64,000 nt of DNA, taken from positions 1,183,501 to 1,247,500 of the forward strand of contig CATNEN010000001.1 of assembly GCA_950097015.1 (NCBI GenBank). The letters run 5' to 3'. The notes below the pieces were generated by a model, which did no database searches, was not told the DNA's origin, and was given only the letters and a program-made list of their open reading frames with translations. Source of the stretch: Macrostomum hystrix (taxonomy: Eukaryota; Platyhelminthes; Macrostomidae). Shown piece after piece: positions 1-23,700 of the stretch (position 1 is the stretch's first letter; every line of letters begins with the position of its first letter). The position numbers and the translations under genes are program-made.

Positions 1-362
1 TGTTCCCCTGTCTAACAGGTGATGTTCCCCTGTCTAACAGTTGATGTTCCCCTGTCTAACAGTTGATGTTCCCCTGTCTAACAGGTGATGTTCCTCTGTC
101 TAACAGGTGATGTTCCCTTGTCTAACAGGTGATGTTCCCCTGTCTAACAGGTGATGTTCCCCTGTCTAACAGGTGATGTTCCCCTGTCTAACAGTTGATG
201 TTCCCCTGTCTAACAGTTGATGTTCCTCTGTCTAACAGGTGATGTTCCCTTGTCTAACAGGTGATGTTCCCCTGTCTAACAGGTGATGTTCCCCTGTCTA
301 ACAGTTGATGTTCCCCTGTCTAACAGTTGATGTTCCCCTGTCTAACAGTTGATGTTCTAACA
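1..362 (+). repeat. 22-bp minisatellite filling the ATP-grasp intron
   Basis: About 16 near-identical 22-bp units run from the window edge to the 3' splice site of the first visible ATP-grasp exon. Each unit carries a pyrimidine run followed by CTGTCTAACAG and then GTGA or TTGA. A copy therefore looks like a branch point, a polypyrimidine tract and a 3' splice site, and in many copies CAG/GTGA also resembles a 5' splice site. The last, shortened unit appears to supply or adjoin the working acceptor. The array continues beyond the window, so its full length is unknown. Confidence 0.95.
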
Positions 363-372
363 GGTGTGACAG

Positions 373-1386
373 GTGGTACCCAAGTCTAGGTGCAACTATA
401 GCCCTCGAAAACGCCCAATTAACAATGCAGTGCCGAAAGGTTGGCCTACCCGTGCCGCGAACCCTGATTGGAACATCCGGCACGAAGGTGTCAGCTCTGA
501 AGGTCGCCAAAGTGACCGAACCGTTCATTCTCAAACCGGATCGCGGAGGTTCGGGCACCGGTGTTCGCCTATTCGACAGCGCCGATCAGTTTGAAACGCA
601 GCGTTCGACCTATTTCATAGAAAATCCGTGCCCCACTGGTTTGTACCTGTTCCAGGAATACCTGGACAGACAATGCGGATTTTACAGGGCCGAATTCGTT
701 GGTAGAAACTTTCTCTACCTGGCTGAGATACTGGTAAGGATTAACGGGATATATAGGATTACTGAATCCAGAACTTATCGGATTATCGTTTACTCGAATT
801 ATTCGATTATTTACTATAGAGATTATCAATTCTAGAATAATTGGATTATCGATTCTAAAACTGATAGATTATCGATTACAGAATCTATGTATTACCGGAG
901 GATCCTATTTTATAGAAGCTGAAGTACATTACTTAATAAATAGTAAATATTTAGTTCAACTGTCTCTCAACCACAGGTGGACCCGGAAACTCCTGGCTTC
1001 AACATGTGTCCCTGCGCCAACAAGGTCCAGAATTACCGACTGTCGCGCAATTTCGACCATCCGATTCGTCACCAAATGGAAGCATTCATCAGCGTGAGTG
1101 AAGAGAGTTGTTTAAACTCAGTGGATATTTTGGTGAATGAAAGGGTACTTTGCGAGTCCATACGGGCTGACAGTGGATCGTTCTACCTATCCGCTACCCA
1201 CAGACATTTGACGCAGAGAACATCGCCTTCGAATTCATTCTAAACGCCGCTGGCGACGCTTTTGTGATTGACATCAACAGCAACACATCTTTCAACGTGC
1301 AGGCCGAGCGCTACTATGGCATGCCGTCTGGGTTTGAGTCGGTTGCTAATTACCTACTGCAGGAGCTGGGCTGCTCAGAGTCCTGA
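373..1386 (+). CDS. ATP-grasp ligase, RimK/LysX-like (3' part; three exons)
   Basis: Exons 373-733, 977-1093 and 1204-1386 join in phase to about 219 C-terminal residues of an ATP-grasp enzyme; the N-terminus lies outside the window. Seen: an N-terminal block WYPSLGATIALENAQLTMQC, the nucleotide-binding strand and glycine loop FILKPDRGGSGTGVRLF, a conserved FQEYL segment, and the metal-binding end FEFI...FVIDINSNTSFN. Family knowledge: such enzymes form an acyl-phosphate with ATP and join a carboxylate to an amine or thiol. The substrate cannot be read here. Donors are GTAAGG and GTGAGT. The first acceptor is ambiguous: exon starts at 364 and 373 are in the same frame, 9 nt apart. The best resemblance is to bacterial-style ligases rather than a standard animal enzyme, but the introns show it is a resident eukaryotic gene. 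It converges with the tyrosinase gene. Confidence 0.8.
770..895 (+). repeat. Degenerate tandem repeat in ATP-grasp intron
   Basis: The 243-bp intron 734-976 contains several diverged copies of a roughly 20-bp unit centred on GGATTATCGATT. Spacing and sequence are much eroded compared with the neighbouring arrays, so this may be an old or stalled array. Confidence 0.5.
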
Positions 1387-1433
1387 CTATCTCTAGTCTA
1401 ATTGCTGGACAATGTTGATTATATGTGTACATG

Positions 1434-1712
1434 CCAGCGGCACTTCAAAGGATAAGATGGGGTGGTTGATTGGCTAGCGGCACATCAAAGGATCTGATTA
1501 GGAGGGTTGATTGGCTAGCGGCACATCAAAGGATCTGATTAGGGGGTTGATTTGCTAGCGGCACATCAAAGGATCTGATTAGGGGGGTTGATTGGCTAGC
1601 GGCGCATCAAAGGATCTGGTTAGGAGGGTTGATTGGCTAGCGGCACATCAAAGGATCTGATTAGGGGGGTTGATTGGCTAGCGGCATATCAAAGGACACG
1701 GTTAGAAGGCTA
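1434..1712 (+). repeat. 41-bp minisatellite downstream of the ATP-grasp stop codon
   Basis: Six to seven 41-bp units contain GCGGCACATCAAAGGATCTG and TTGATTGGCTA. Divergence is low in the middle copies and higher at the ends. The array starts about 48 bp after the ATP-grasp stop codon, so it probably lies in the 3' UTR. Confidence 0.9.
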
Positions 1713-2423
1713 AAACGAACGTTTGCCGCACATTATACAATGTGAAACTTTGCGCTGCCTGAAAAATGTCCCTTTTATCCAATTATTTTTACTTCATTGG
1801 TACATCCCTTTGGATTCTATTGTTCTATGCAATTTTTTAATACGAGTAAATGAAGCTTTTCCATATTTGAGAAAAAAGTGGCTTAATTAAAATATTTATT
1901 CTACAGGCCCGTAATATACGATTGTAATAATGACTGCCTCTTGCTAAAAAATAACTGCAATAAATTAACTCAATTTTGACTTGAGCAATCAGCAAAAGTG
2001 CAAATTAACTTAGGTGAACTAAATACACCTTCCTCAATAGATTTTTGCTTTTTCTCGACATTAAAAGTGTTTGGTTTTCACTTTAAAAACATCGATTTAT
2101 CATAATTGGCGCCAAATCAAAAGCAAAAAAGTGTTGTTGATTGACAAGATAATTAGCTAGCGAAGTTTTCTGGATACATAGTGACTAACGTCAATTAAAC
2201 TTACCATTTTCAGGTAGTCAATACCCTAACTAACTTTCAGCTGAATATGCGGGGTTAATTTAAAATTAGAAAAACTGCAACGAAAATAAAAAGCCAGCAA
2301 ATTGCGAAAACAAATTTTATGGGAAATGAAATAAATTTTACAAGGACTGAATGACTTTGATTTCACAAGAACGAAAATGAAATTTTGCATCGGTTGCAGA
2401 ATTCAATGAATCATCAACAACTC
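1713..2423. other. AT-rich intergenic stretch between convergent genes
   Basis: No coding signal. AATAAA at 1959-1964 on the + strand could end the ATP-grasp transcript. Its - strand counterpart at 1900-1895 could end a tyrosinase transcript that reads through the 21-bp array. Both are only candidates. Confidence 0.4.
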
Positions 2424-4201
2424 GATCCGATCCTTCAGTTCCTTCCCCTGATCCTTCAGTTCCTTCCCCTCATCCTTCAGTTCCTTCTCCCCATCCTTCA
2501 GTTCCTTCCCTTGATCCTTCAGTTCCTTCCCCTGATCCTTCAGTTCCTTCCCCTCATCCTTCAGTTCCTTCCGCTGATCCTTCAGTTCCTTCCCCTCATC
2601 CTTCAGTTCCTTCTCCTCATCCTTCAGTTCCTTCCCTTGATCCTTCAGTTCCTTCCCCTGATCCTTCAGTTCCTTCCCCTCATCCTTCAGTTCCTTCTCC
2701 TCATCCTTCAGTTCCTTCCCTTGATCCTTCAGTTCCTTCCCCTGATCCTTCAGTTCCTTCCCCTCATCCTTCAGTTCCTTCTCCTCATCCTTCAGTTCCT
2801 TCCGCTGATCCTTCAGTTCCTTCCCCTCATCCTTCAGTTCCTTCTCCTCATCCTTCAGTTCCTTCCCTTGATCCTTCAGTTCCTTCCCCTGATCCTTCAG
2901 TTCCTTCCCCTCATCCTTCAGTTCCTTCTCCTCATCCTTCAGTTCCTTCCCTTGATCCTTCAGTTCCTTCCCCTGATCCTTCAGTTCCTTCCCCTCATCC
3001 TTCAGTTCCTTCTCCTCATCCTTCAGTTCCTTCCGCTGATCCTTCAGTTCCTTCCCTTGATCCTTCAGTTCCTTCCCCTCATCCTTCAGTTCCTTCTCCT
3101 CATCCTTCAGTTCCTTCCGCTGATCCTTCAGTTCCTTCCCTTGATCCTTCAGTTCCTTCCCCTCATCCTTCAGTTCCTTCCCTTGATCCTTCAGTTCCTT
3201 CCCCTCATCCTTCAGTTCCTTCCCCTCATCCTTCAGTTCCTTCTCCTCATCCTTCAGTTCCTTCCGCTGATCCTTCAGTTCCTTCCCCTCATCCTTCAGT
3301 TCCTTCTCCTCATCCTTCAGTTCCTTCCCTTGATCCTTCAGTTCCTTCTCCTCATCCTTCAGTTCCTTCCCTTGATCCTTCAGTTCCTTCCCCTCATCCT
3401 TCAGTTCCTTCTCCTCATCCTTCAGTTCCTTCCCCTCATCCTTCAGTTCCTTCTCCTCATCCTTCAGTTCCTTCCCTTGATCCTTCAGTTCCTTCCCCTG
3501 ATCCTTCAGTTCCTTCCCCTCATCCTTCAGTTCCTTCCGCTGATCCTTCAGTTCCTTCCCCTCATCCTTCAGTTCCTTCTCCTCATCCTTCAGTTCCTTC
3601 CCTTGATCCTTCAGTTCCTTCCCCTGATCCTTCAGTTCCTTCCCCTCATCCTTCAGTTCCTTCTCCTCATCCTTCAGTTCCTTCCCTTGATCCTTCAGTT
3701 CCTTCCCCTGATCCTTCAGTTCCTTCCCCTCATCCTTCAGTTCCTTCTCCTCATCCTTCAGTTCCTTCCGCTGATCCTTCAGTTCCTTCCCCTCATCCTT
3801 CAGTTCCTTCTCCTCATCCTTCAGTTCCTTCCCTTGATCCTTCAGTTCCTTCCCCTGATCCTTCAGTTCCTTCCCCTCATCCTTCAGTTCCTTCTCCTCA
3901 TCCTTCAGTTCCTTCCCTTGATCCTTCAGTTCCTTCCCCTGATCCTTCAGTTCCTTCCCCTCATCCTTCAGTTCCTTCTCCTCATCCTTCAGTTCCTTCC
4001 GCTGATCCTTCAGTTCCTTCCCTTGATCCTTCAGTTCCTTCCCCTCATCCTTCAGTTCCTCCCCTGATCCTTCAGTTTCTTCCCCTAATCCTTCAGTTCC
4101 TTCCCTTGATCCTTCAGTTCCTTCCCCTGATCCTTCAGTTCCTTCCCTTGATCCTTCAGTTCCTTCCCCTGATCCTTCAGTTCCTTCCCCTCATCCTTCA
4201 G
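2424..4201 (-). repeat. 21-bp minisatellite directly after the tyrosinase stop codon
   Basis: About 84 copies of a 21-bp unit (+ strand core CCTTCAGTTCCTTCCCCT, with GAT/CAT and C/T/G variants). The variants recur in a set order, suggesting higher-order duplication of several-unit blocks. The array starts within about 5 bp of the tyrosinase stop codon at 4206, so it is likely transcribed as 3' UTR. The 21-bp period leaves several frames open, and the resulting LILQFLP-type reading frames are artefacts. Confidence 0.95.
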
Positions 4202-4205
4202 GCCG

Positions 4206-16092
<11,887 letters not shown>

Positions 16093-16161
16093 TGGAAAGT
16101 GAGGTAAATTCAGGTGTTTTGATTTAGATTTTTAACACGATTTTCGAAGCATTTTCAGCCA

Positions 16162-16168
16162 TTTATAC
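16162..16168 (-). promoter_or_regulatory. Possible TATA box of the tyrosinase gene
   Basis: TATAAAT on the - strand about 70 bp upstream of the tyrosinase ATG. Spacing would give a very short 5' UTR. There is no other support. Confidence 0.3.
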
Positions 16169-16446
16169 CAATAGTATCTGGCCGCGGCAGTCTGGGATAT
16201 CATTACAGATTTAACAGCCAACCTGTCAGGGGAACCAGTATACGGCTGGACATTGTGTGACACATCATTTGACCAATTATGGTGATCGATAATTAAAGGC
16301 TCAAATTATCGGATAGTTTGAAATGATAATTATTGACTGTTCGGTGCGTCTCTTTACTCGGACTTCGTAATTCAGACCGAAGTGAGCGACAGTTGATTAC
16401 AGCGAGACTAATAAAAATAAATACGAGCTTGACAGAACAGAAAATT

Positions 16447-19400
16447 AGTGAGGAAAAAGGAAAGAAGGAGAGTAAGGGGGAGAGGAAAGAGAGTGAGGGG
16501 AGAGGAAAGAGAGTGAGTGGAGAGAAAGAAGAGTGAGGGGGACAGGAAAGAGACTGAGGGGGAGAAGAAAGAGAGTGAGGGGAGAAGAAAGAGAGTGAGG
16601 GGAGAGGAAAGAGAGTGAGGGGAGAGGAAAGAGGGTGAGGGGAGAGGAAGGAGAGTAAGGGGGAGAGGAAAGAGACTGAGGGGGAGAAGAAAGAGAGTGA
16701 GGGGAGAAGAAAGAGAGTGAGGGGAGAGGAAAGAGAGTGAGGGGAGAGGAAAGAGGGTGAGGGGAGAGGAAGGAGAGTAAGGGGAGAGGAAGGAGAGTGA
16801 GGGGAGAGAAAAGAGAGTGAGGGAGAGGATGGAGAGTGAGGGGCTAGAGGAAGGAGAGTGAGGGGCTAGAGGAAGGAGAGTGAGGGGAGAGGAAAGAGAC
16901 TGATGGGGAGAGGAAAGAGAGTGAGGGGAGAGGAAAGAGAGTGAGGGGAGAGGAAAGAGGGTGAGGGGAGAGGAAGGAGAGTAAGGGGAGAGAGGAAGGA
17001 GAGTGAGGGGAGAGAAAAGAGAGTGAGGATGGAGAGTGAGGGGCTAGAGGAAGGAGAGTGAGGGGCTAGAGGAAGGAGAGTGAGGGGAGAGGAAAGAGAC
17101 TGATGGGGAGAGGAAAGAGAGTGAGGGGAGAGGAAAGAGAGTGAGGGGAGAGGAAAGAGGGTGAGGGGAGAGGAAGGAGAGTAAGGGGAGAGAGGAAGGA
17201 GAGTGAGGGGAGAGAAAAGAGAGTGAGGGAGAGGATGGAGAGTGAGGGGCTAGAGGAAGGAGAGTGAGGGGCTAGAGGATGGAGAGTGAGTGGAGAGAAA
17301 GAGTGAGGGGGAGTGAGGGGCTAGAGGAAGGAGAGTGAGGGGCTAGAGGAAGGAGAGTGAGGGGCTAGAGGAAGGAGAGTGAGGGGCTAGAGGATGGAGA
17401 GTGAGTGGAGAGAAAGAGTGAGGGGGAGTGAGGGGCTAGAGGAAGGAGAGTGAGGGGCTAGAGGAAGGAGAGTGAGGGGCTAGAGGAAGGAGAGTGAGGG
17501 GAGAGGAAAGAGACTGATGGGGAGAGTAAAGAGAGTGAGGGGAGAGGAAAGAGAGTGAGGGGAGAGGAAAGAGAGTGAGGGGAGAGGAAAGAGAGTGAGG
17601 GGAGAGGAAGGAGAGTGAGGGGAGAGGAAGGAGAGCGAGGGGAGAGGAAGGAGAGTGAGGGGAGAGGAAGGAGAGTGAAGGGAGAGGAAGGAGAGTGAGG
17701 GGAGAGGAAAGAGACTGATGGGGAGAGGAAAGAGAGTGAGGGGAGAGGAAAGAGAGTGAGGGGACAGGAAAGAGACTGAGGGGGAGAAGAAAGAGAGTGA
17801 GGGGAGAAGAAAGAGAGTGAGGGGAGAGGAAAGAGAGTGAGGGGAGAGGAAAGAGGGTGAGGGGAGAGGAAGGAGAGTAAGGGGGAGAGGAAAGAGACTG
17901 AGGGGGAGAAGAAAGAGAGTGAGGGGAGAAGAAAGAGAGTGAGGGGAGAGGAAAGAGAGTGAGGGGAGAGGAAAGAGGGTGAGGGGAGAGGAAGGAGAGT
18001 AAGGGGAGAGGAAGGAGAGTGAGGGGAGAGAAAAGAGAGTGAGGGAGAGGATGGAGAGTGAGGGGCTAGAGGAAGGAGAGTGAGGGGCTAGAGGAAGGAG
18101 AGTGAGGGGAGAGGAAAGAGACTGATGGGGAGAGGAAAGAGAGTGAGGGGAGAGGAAAGAGAGTGAGGGGAGAGGAAAGAGGGTGAGGGGAGAGGAAGGA
18201 GAGTAAGGGGAGAGAGGAAGGAGAGTGAGGGGAGAGAAAAGAGAGTGAGGGAGAGGATGGAGAGTGAGGGGCTAGAGGAAGGAGAGTGAGGGGCTAGAGG
18301 AAGGAGAGTGAGGGGAGAGGAAAGAGACTGATGGGGAGAGGAAAGAGAGTGAGGGGAGAGGAAAGAGAGTGAGGGGAGAGGAAAGAGGGTGAGGGGAGAG
18401 GAAGGAGAGTAAGGGGAGAGAGGAAGGAGAGTGAGGGAAGAGAAAAGAGAGTGAGGGAGAGGATGGAGAGTGAGGGGCTAGAGGAAGGAGAGTGAGGGGC
18501 TAGAGGATGGAGAGTGAGGGGCTAGAGGAAGGAGAGTGAGGGGCTAGAGGAAGGAGAGTGAGGGGCTAGAGGAAGGAGAGTGAGGGGAGAGGAAAGAGAC
18601 TGATGGGGAGAAGAAAGAGAGTGAGGGGAGAGGAAAGAGAGTGAGGGGAGAGGAAAGAGGGTGAGGGGAGAGGAAGGAGAGTAAGGGGAGAGAGGAAGGA
18701 GAGTGAGGGGAGAGAAAAGAGAGTGAGGGAGAGGATGGAGAGTGAGGGGCTAGAGGAAGGAGAGTGAGGGGCTAGAGGATGGAGAGTGAGGGGCTAGAGG
18801 AAGGAGAGTGAGGGGCTAGAGGAAGGAGAGTGAGGGGCTAGAGGAAGGAGAGTGAGGGGAGAGGAAAGAGACTGATGGGGAGAGGAAAGAGAGTGAGGGG
18901 AGAGGAAAGAGAGTGAGGGGAGAGGAAAGAGAGTGAGGGGAGAGGAAGGAGAGTGAGGGGAGAGGAAAGAGAGTGAGGGGAGAGGAAGGAGAGTGAGGGG
19001 AGAGGAAGGAGAGTGAGGGGAGAGGAAGGAGAGTGAGGGGAGAGGAAGGAGAGTGAGGGGAGAGGAAGGAGAGTGAGGGGAGAGGAAGGAGAGTGAGGGG
19101 CTAGAGGAAGGAGAGTGAGGGGAGAGGAAAGAGACTGATGGGGAGAGGAAAGAGAGTGAGGGGAGAGGAAAGAGAGTGAGGTGAGAGGAAAGAGGGTGAG
19201 GGGAGAGGAAGGAGAGTAAGGGGAGAGAGGAAGGAGAGTGAGGGGAGAGAAAAGAGAGTGAGGGAGAGGATGGAGAGTGAGGGGCTAGAGGAAGGAGAGT
19301 GAGGGGCTAGAGGATGGAGAGTGAGGGGCTAGAGGAAGGAGAGTGAGGGGCTAGAGGAAGGAGAGTGAGGGGCTAGAGGAAGGAGAGTGAGGGGAGAGGA

Positions 19401-22400
19401 AAGAGACTGATGGGGAGAGGAAAGAGAGTGAGGGGAGAGGAAAGAGAGTGAGGGGAGAGGAAAGAGGGTGAGGGGAGAGGAAGGAGAGTAAGGGGAGAGA
19501 GGAAGGAGAGTGAGGGGAGAGAAAAGAGAGTGAGGGAGAGGATGGAGAGTGAGGGGCTAGAGGAAGGAGAGTGAGGGGCTAGAGGATGGAGAGTGAGGGG
19601 CTAGAGGAAGGAGAGTGAGGGGCTAGAGGAAGGAGAGTGAGGGGCTAGAGGAAGGAGAGTGAGGGGAGAGGAAAGAGACTGATGGGGAGAGGAAAGAGAG
19701 TGAGGGGAGAGGAAAGAGAGTGAGGGGAGAGGAAAGAGAGTGAGGGGAGAGGAAGGAGAGTGAGGGGAGAGGAAAGAGAGTGAGGGGAGAGGAAGGAGAG
19801 TGAGGGGAGAGGAAGGAGAGTGAGGGGAGAGGAAGGAGAGTGAGGGGAGAGGAAGGAGAGTGAGGGGAGAGGAAGGAGAGTGAGGGGAGAGGAAGGAGAG
19901 TGAGGGGAGAGGAAGGAGAGTGAAGGGAGAGGAAGGAGAGTGAGGGGAGAGGAAAGAGACTGATGGGGAGAGGAAAGAGAGTGAGGGGAGAGGAAAGAGA
20001 GTGAGGGGAGAGGAAAGAGAGTGAGGGGAGAGGAAGGAGAGTGAGGGGAGAGGAAAGAGAGTGAGGGGGAGAGGAAGGAGAGTGAAGGGAGAGGAAGGAG
20101 AGTGAGGGGAGAGGAAGGAGAGTGAGGGGAGAGGAAGGAGAGTGAAGGGAGAGGAAGGAGAGTGAGGGGAGAGGAAAGAGAGTGAGGGGCTAGAGGAAGG
20201 AGAGTGAGGGGCTAGAGGATGGAGAGTGAGTGGAGAGAAAGAGTGAGGGGGAGTGAGGGGCTAAAGGAAGGAGAGTGAGGGGCTAGAGGAAGGAGAGTGA
20301 GGGGCTAGAGGAAGGAGAGTGAGGGGCTAGAGGATGGAGAGTGAGTGGAGAGAAAGAGTGAGGGGGAGTGAGGGGCTAGAGGAAGGAGAGTGAGGGGCTA
20401 GAGGAAGGAGAGTGAGGGGCTAGAGGAAGGAGAGTGAGGGGAGAGGAAAGAGACTGATGGGGAGAGGAAAGAGAGTAAGGGGAGAGGAAAGAGAGTGAGG
20501 GGAGAGGAAAGAGAGTGAGGGGAGAGGAAGGAGAGTGAGGGGAGAGGAAAGAGAGTGAGGGGAGAGGAAGGAGAGTGAGGGGAGAGGAAGGAGAGTGAGG
20601 GGAGAGGAAGGAGAGTGAGGGGAGAGGAAGGAGAGTGAAGGGAGAGGAAGGAGAGTGAGGGGAGAGGAAAGAGACTGATGGGGAGAGGAAAGAGAGTGAG
20701 GGGAGAGGAAGGAGAGTGAGGGGAGAGGAAGGAGAGTGAAGGGAGAGGAAGGAGAGTGAGGGGAGAGGAAAGAGACTGATGGGGAGAGGAAAGAGAGTGA
20801 GGGGAGAGGAAAGAGAGTGAGGGGACAGGAAAGAGACTGAGGGGGAGAAGAAAGAGAGTGAGGGGAGAAGAAAGAGAGTGAGGGGAGAGGAAAGAGAGTG
20901 AGGGGAGAGGAAAGAGGGTGAGGGGAGAGGAAGGAGAGTAAGGGGAGAGGAAGGAGAGTGAGGGGAGAGAAAAGAGAGTGAGGGAGAGGATGGAGAGTGA
21001 GGGGCTAGAGGAAGGAGAGTGAGGGGCTAGAGGAAGGAGAGTGAGGGGAGAGGAAAGAGACTGATGGGGAGAGGAAAGAGAGTGAGGGGAGAGGAAAGAG
21101 AGTGAGGGGAGAGGAAAGAGGGTGAGGGGAGAGGAAGGAGAGTAAGGGGAGAGAGGAAGGAGAGTGAGGGGAGAGAAAAGAGAGTGAGGGAGAGGATGGA
21201 GAGTGAGGGGCTAGAGGAAGGAGAGTGAGGGGCTAGAGGAAGGAGAGTGAGGGGAGAGGAAAGAGACTGATGGGGAGAGGAAAGAGAGTGAGGGGAGAGG
21301 AAAGAGAGTGAGGGGAGAGGAAAGAGGGTGAGGGGAGAGGAAGGAGAGTAAGGGGAGAGAGGAAGGAGAGTGAGGGGAGAGAAAAGAGAGTGAGGGAGAG
21401 GATGGAGAGTGAGGGGCTAGAGGAAGGAGAGTGAGGGGCTAGAGGATGGAGAGTGAGGGGCTAGAGGAAGGAGAGTGAGGGGCTAGAGGAAGGAGAGTGA
21501 GGGGCTAGAGGAAGGAGAGTGAGGGGAGAGGAAAGAGACTGATGGGGAGAGGAAAGAGAGTGAGGGGAGAGGAAAGAGAGTGAGGGGAGAGGAAAGAGGG
21601 TGAGGGGAGAGGAAGGAGAGTAAGGGGAGAGAGGAAGGAGAGTGAGGGGCTAGAGGATGGAGAGTGAGTGGAGAGAAAGAGTGAGGGGGAGTGAGGGGCT
21701 AGAGGAAGGAGAGTGAGGGGCTAGAGGAAGGAGAGTGAGGGGCTAGAGGAAGGAGAGTGAGGGGAGAGGAAAGAGACTGATGGGGAGAGGAAAGAGAGTG
21801 AGGGGAGAGGAAAGAGAGTGAGGGGAGAGGAAAGAGAGTGAGGGGAGAGGAAGGAGAGTGAGGGGAGAGGAAAGAGAGTGAGGGGAGAGGAAGGAGAGTG
21901 AGGGGAGAGGAAGGAGAGTGAGGGGAGAGGAAGGAGAGTGAGGGGAGAGGAAGGAGAGTGAAGGGAGAGGAAGGAGAGTGAGGGGAGAGGAAAGAGACTG
22001 ATGGGGAGAGGAAAGAGAGTGAGGGGAGAGGAAGGAGAGTGAGGGGAGAGGAAGGAGAGTGAAGGGAGAGGAAGGAGAGTGAGGGGAGAGGAAAGAGACT
22101 GATGGGGAGAGGAAAGAGAGTGAGGGGAGAGGAAAGAGAGTGAGGGGAGAGGAAAGAGGGTGAGGGGAGAGGAAGGAGAGTAAGGGGGAGAGGAAAGAGA
22201 CTGAGGGGGAGAAGAAAGAGAGTGAGGGGAGAAGAAAGAGAGTGAGGGGAGAGGAAAGAGAGTGAGGGGAGAGGAAAGAGGGTGAGGGGAGAGGAAGGAG
22301 AGTAAGGGGAGAGGAAGGAGAGTGAGGGGAGAGAAAAGAGAGTGAGGGAGAGGATGGAGAGTGAGGGGCTAGAGGAAGGAGAGTGAGGGGCTAGAGGAAG

Positions 22401-23700
22401 GAGAGTGAGGGGAGAGGAAAGAGACTGATGGGGAGAGGAAAGAGAGTGAGGGGAGAGGAAAGAGAGTGAGGGGAGAGGAAAGAGGGTGAGGGGAGAGGAA
22501 GGAGAGTAAGGGGAGAGAGGAAGGAGAGTGAGGGGAGAGAAAAGAGAGTGAGGGAGAGGATGGAGAGTGAGGGGCTAGAGGAAGGAGAGTGAGGGGCTAG
22601 AGGAAGGAGAGTGAGGGGAGAGGAAAGAGACTGATGGGGAGAGGAAAGAGAGTGAGGGGAGAGGAAAGAGAGTGAGGGGAGAGGAAAGAGGGTGAGGGGA
22701 GAGGAAGGAGAGTAAGGGGAGAGAGGAAGGAGAGTGAGGGGAGAGAAAAGAGAGTGAGGGAGAGGATGGAGAGTGAGGGGCTAGAGGAAGGAGAGTGAGG
22801 GGCTAGAGGATGGAGAGTGAGGGGCTAGAGGAAGGAGAGTGAGGGGCTAGAGGAAGGAGAGTGAGGGGCTAGAGGAAGGAGAGTGAGGGGAGAGGAAAGA
22901 GACTGATGGGGAGAAGAAAGAGAGTGAGGGGAGAGGAAAGAGAGTGAGGGGAGAGGAAAGAGGGTGAGGGGAGAGGAAGGAGAGTAAGGGGAGAGAGGAA
23001 GGAGAGTGAGGGGAGAGAAAAGAGAGTGAGGGAGAGGATGGAGAGTGAGGGGCTAGAGGAAGGAGAGTGAGGGGCTAGAGGATGGAGAGTGAGGGGCTAG
23101 AGGAAGGAGAGTGAGGGGCTAGAGGAAGGAGAGTGAGGGGCTAGAGGAAGGAGAGTGAGGGGAGAGGAAAGAGACTGATGGGGAGAGGAAAGAGAGTGAG
23201 GGGAGAGGAAAGAGAGTGAGGGGAGAGGAAAGAGAGTGAGGGGAGAGGAAGGAGAGTGAGGGGAGAGGAAAGAGAGTGAGGGGAGAGGAAGGAGAGTGAG
23301 GGGAGAGGAAGGAGAGTGAGGGGAGAGGAAGGAGAGTGAGGGGAGAGGAAGGAGAGTGAGGGGAGAGGAAGGAGAGTGAGGGGAGAGGAAGGAGAGTGAG
23401 GGGAGAGGAAGGAGAGTGAAGGGAGAGGAAGGAGAGTGAGGGGAGAGGAAAGAGACTGATGGGGAGAGGAAAGAGAGTGAGGGGAGAGGAAAGAGAGTGA
23501 GGGGAGAGGAAAGAGAGTGAGGGGAGAGGAAGGAGAGTGAGGGGAGAGGAAAGAGAGTGAGGGGAGAGGAAGGAGAGTGAGGGGAGAGGAAGGAGAGTGA
23601 GGGGAGAGGAAGGAGAGTGAGGGGAGAGGAAGGAGAGTGAAGGGAGAGGAAGGAGAGTGAGGGGAGAGGAAGGAGAGTGAGGGGGGAGGAAGGAGAGTTA
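16447..23700 (+). repeat. 7.3-kb polypurine minisatellite upstream of tyrosinase
   Basis: Built from about 20-bp units such as GAGAGGAAAGAGAGTGAGGG, with GGCTAGAGGAAGGAGAGTGA and ACTGATGGGGAGAGG variants arranged in recurring blocks of several hundred bases. The + strand is almost entirely purine, broken only by regular T and rare C. It begins about 350 bp upstream of the tyrosinase ATG. Confidence 0.97.

Noticed and set aside
1-362. CRISPR array
   Set aside because: Units are contiguous with no unique spacers, and the context is a eukaryotic intron. The same reasoning applies to the other arrays.
2385-4067. 560-codon open frame of LILQFLP repeats as a protein gene
   Set aside because: It is the 21-bp array read in a stop-free frame, with no start context or non-repeat domain, and it overlaps the tyrosinase 3' region in antisense.
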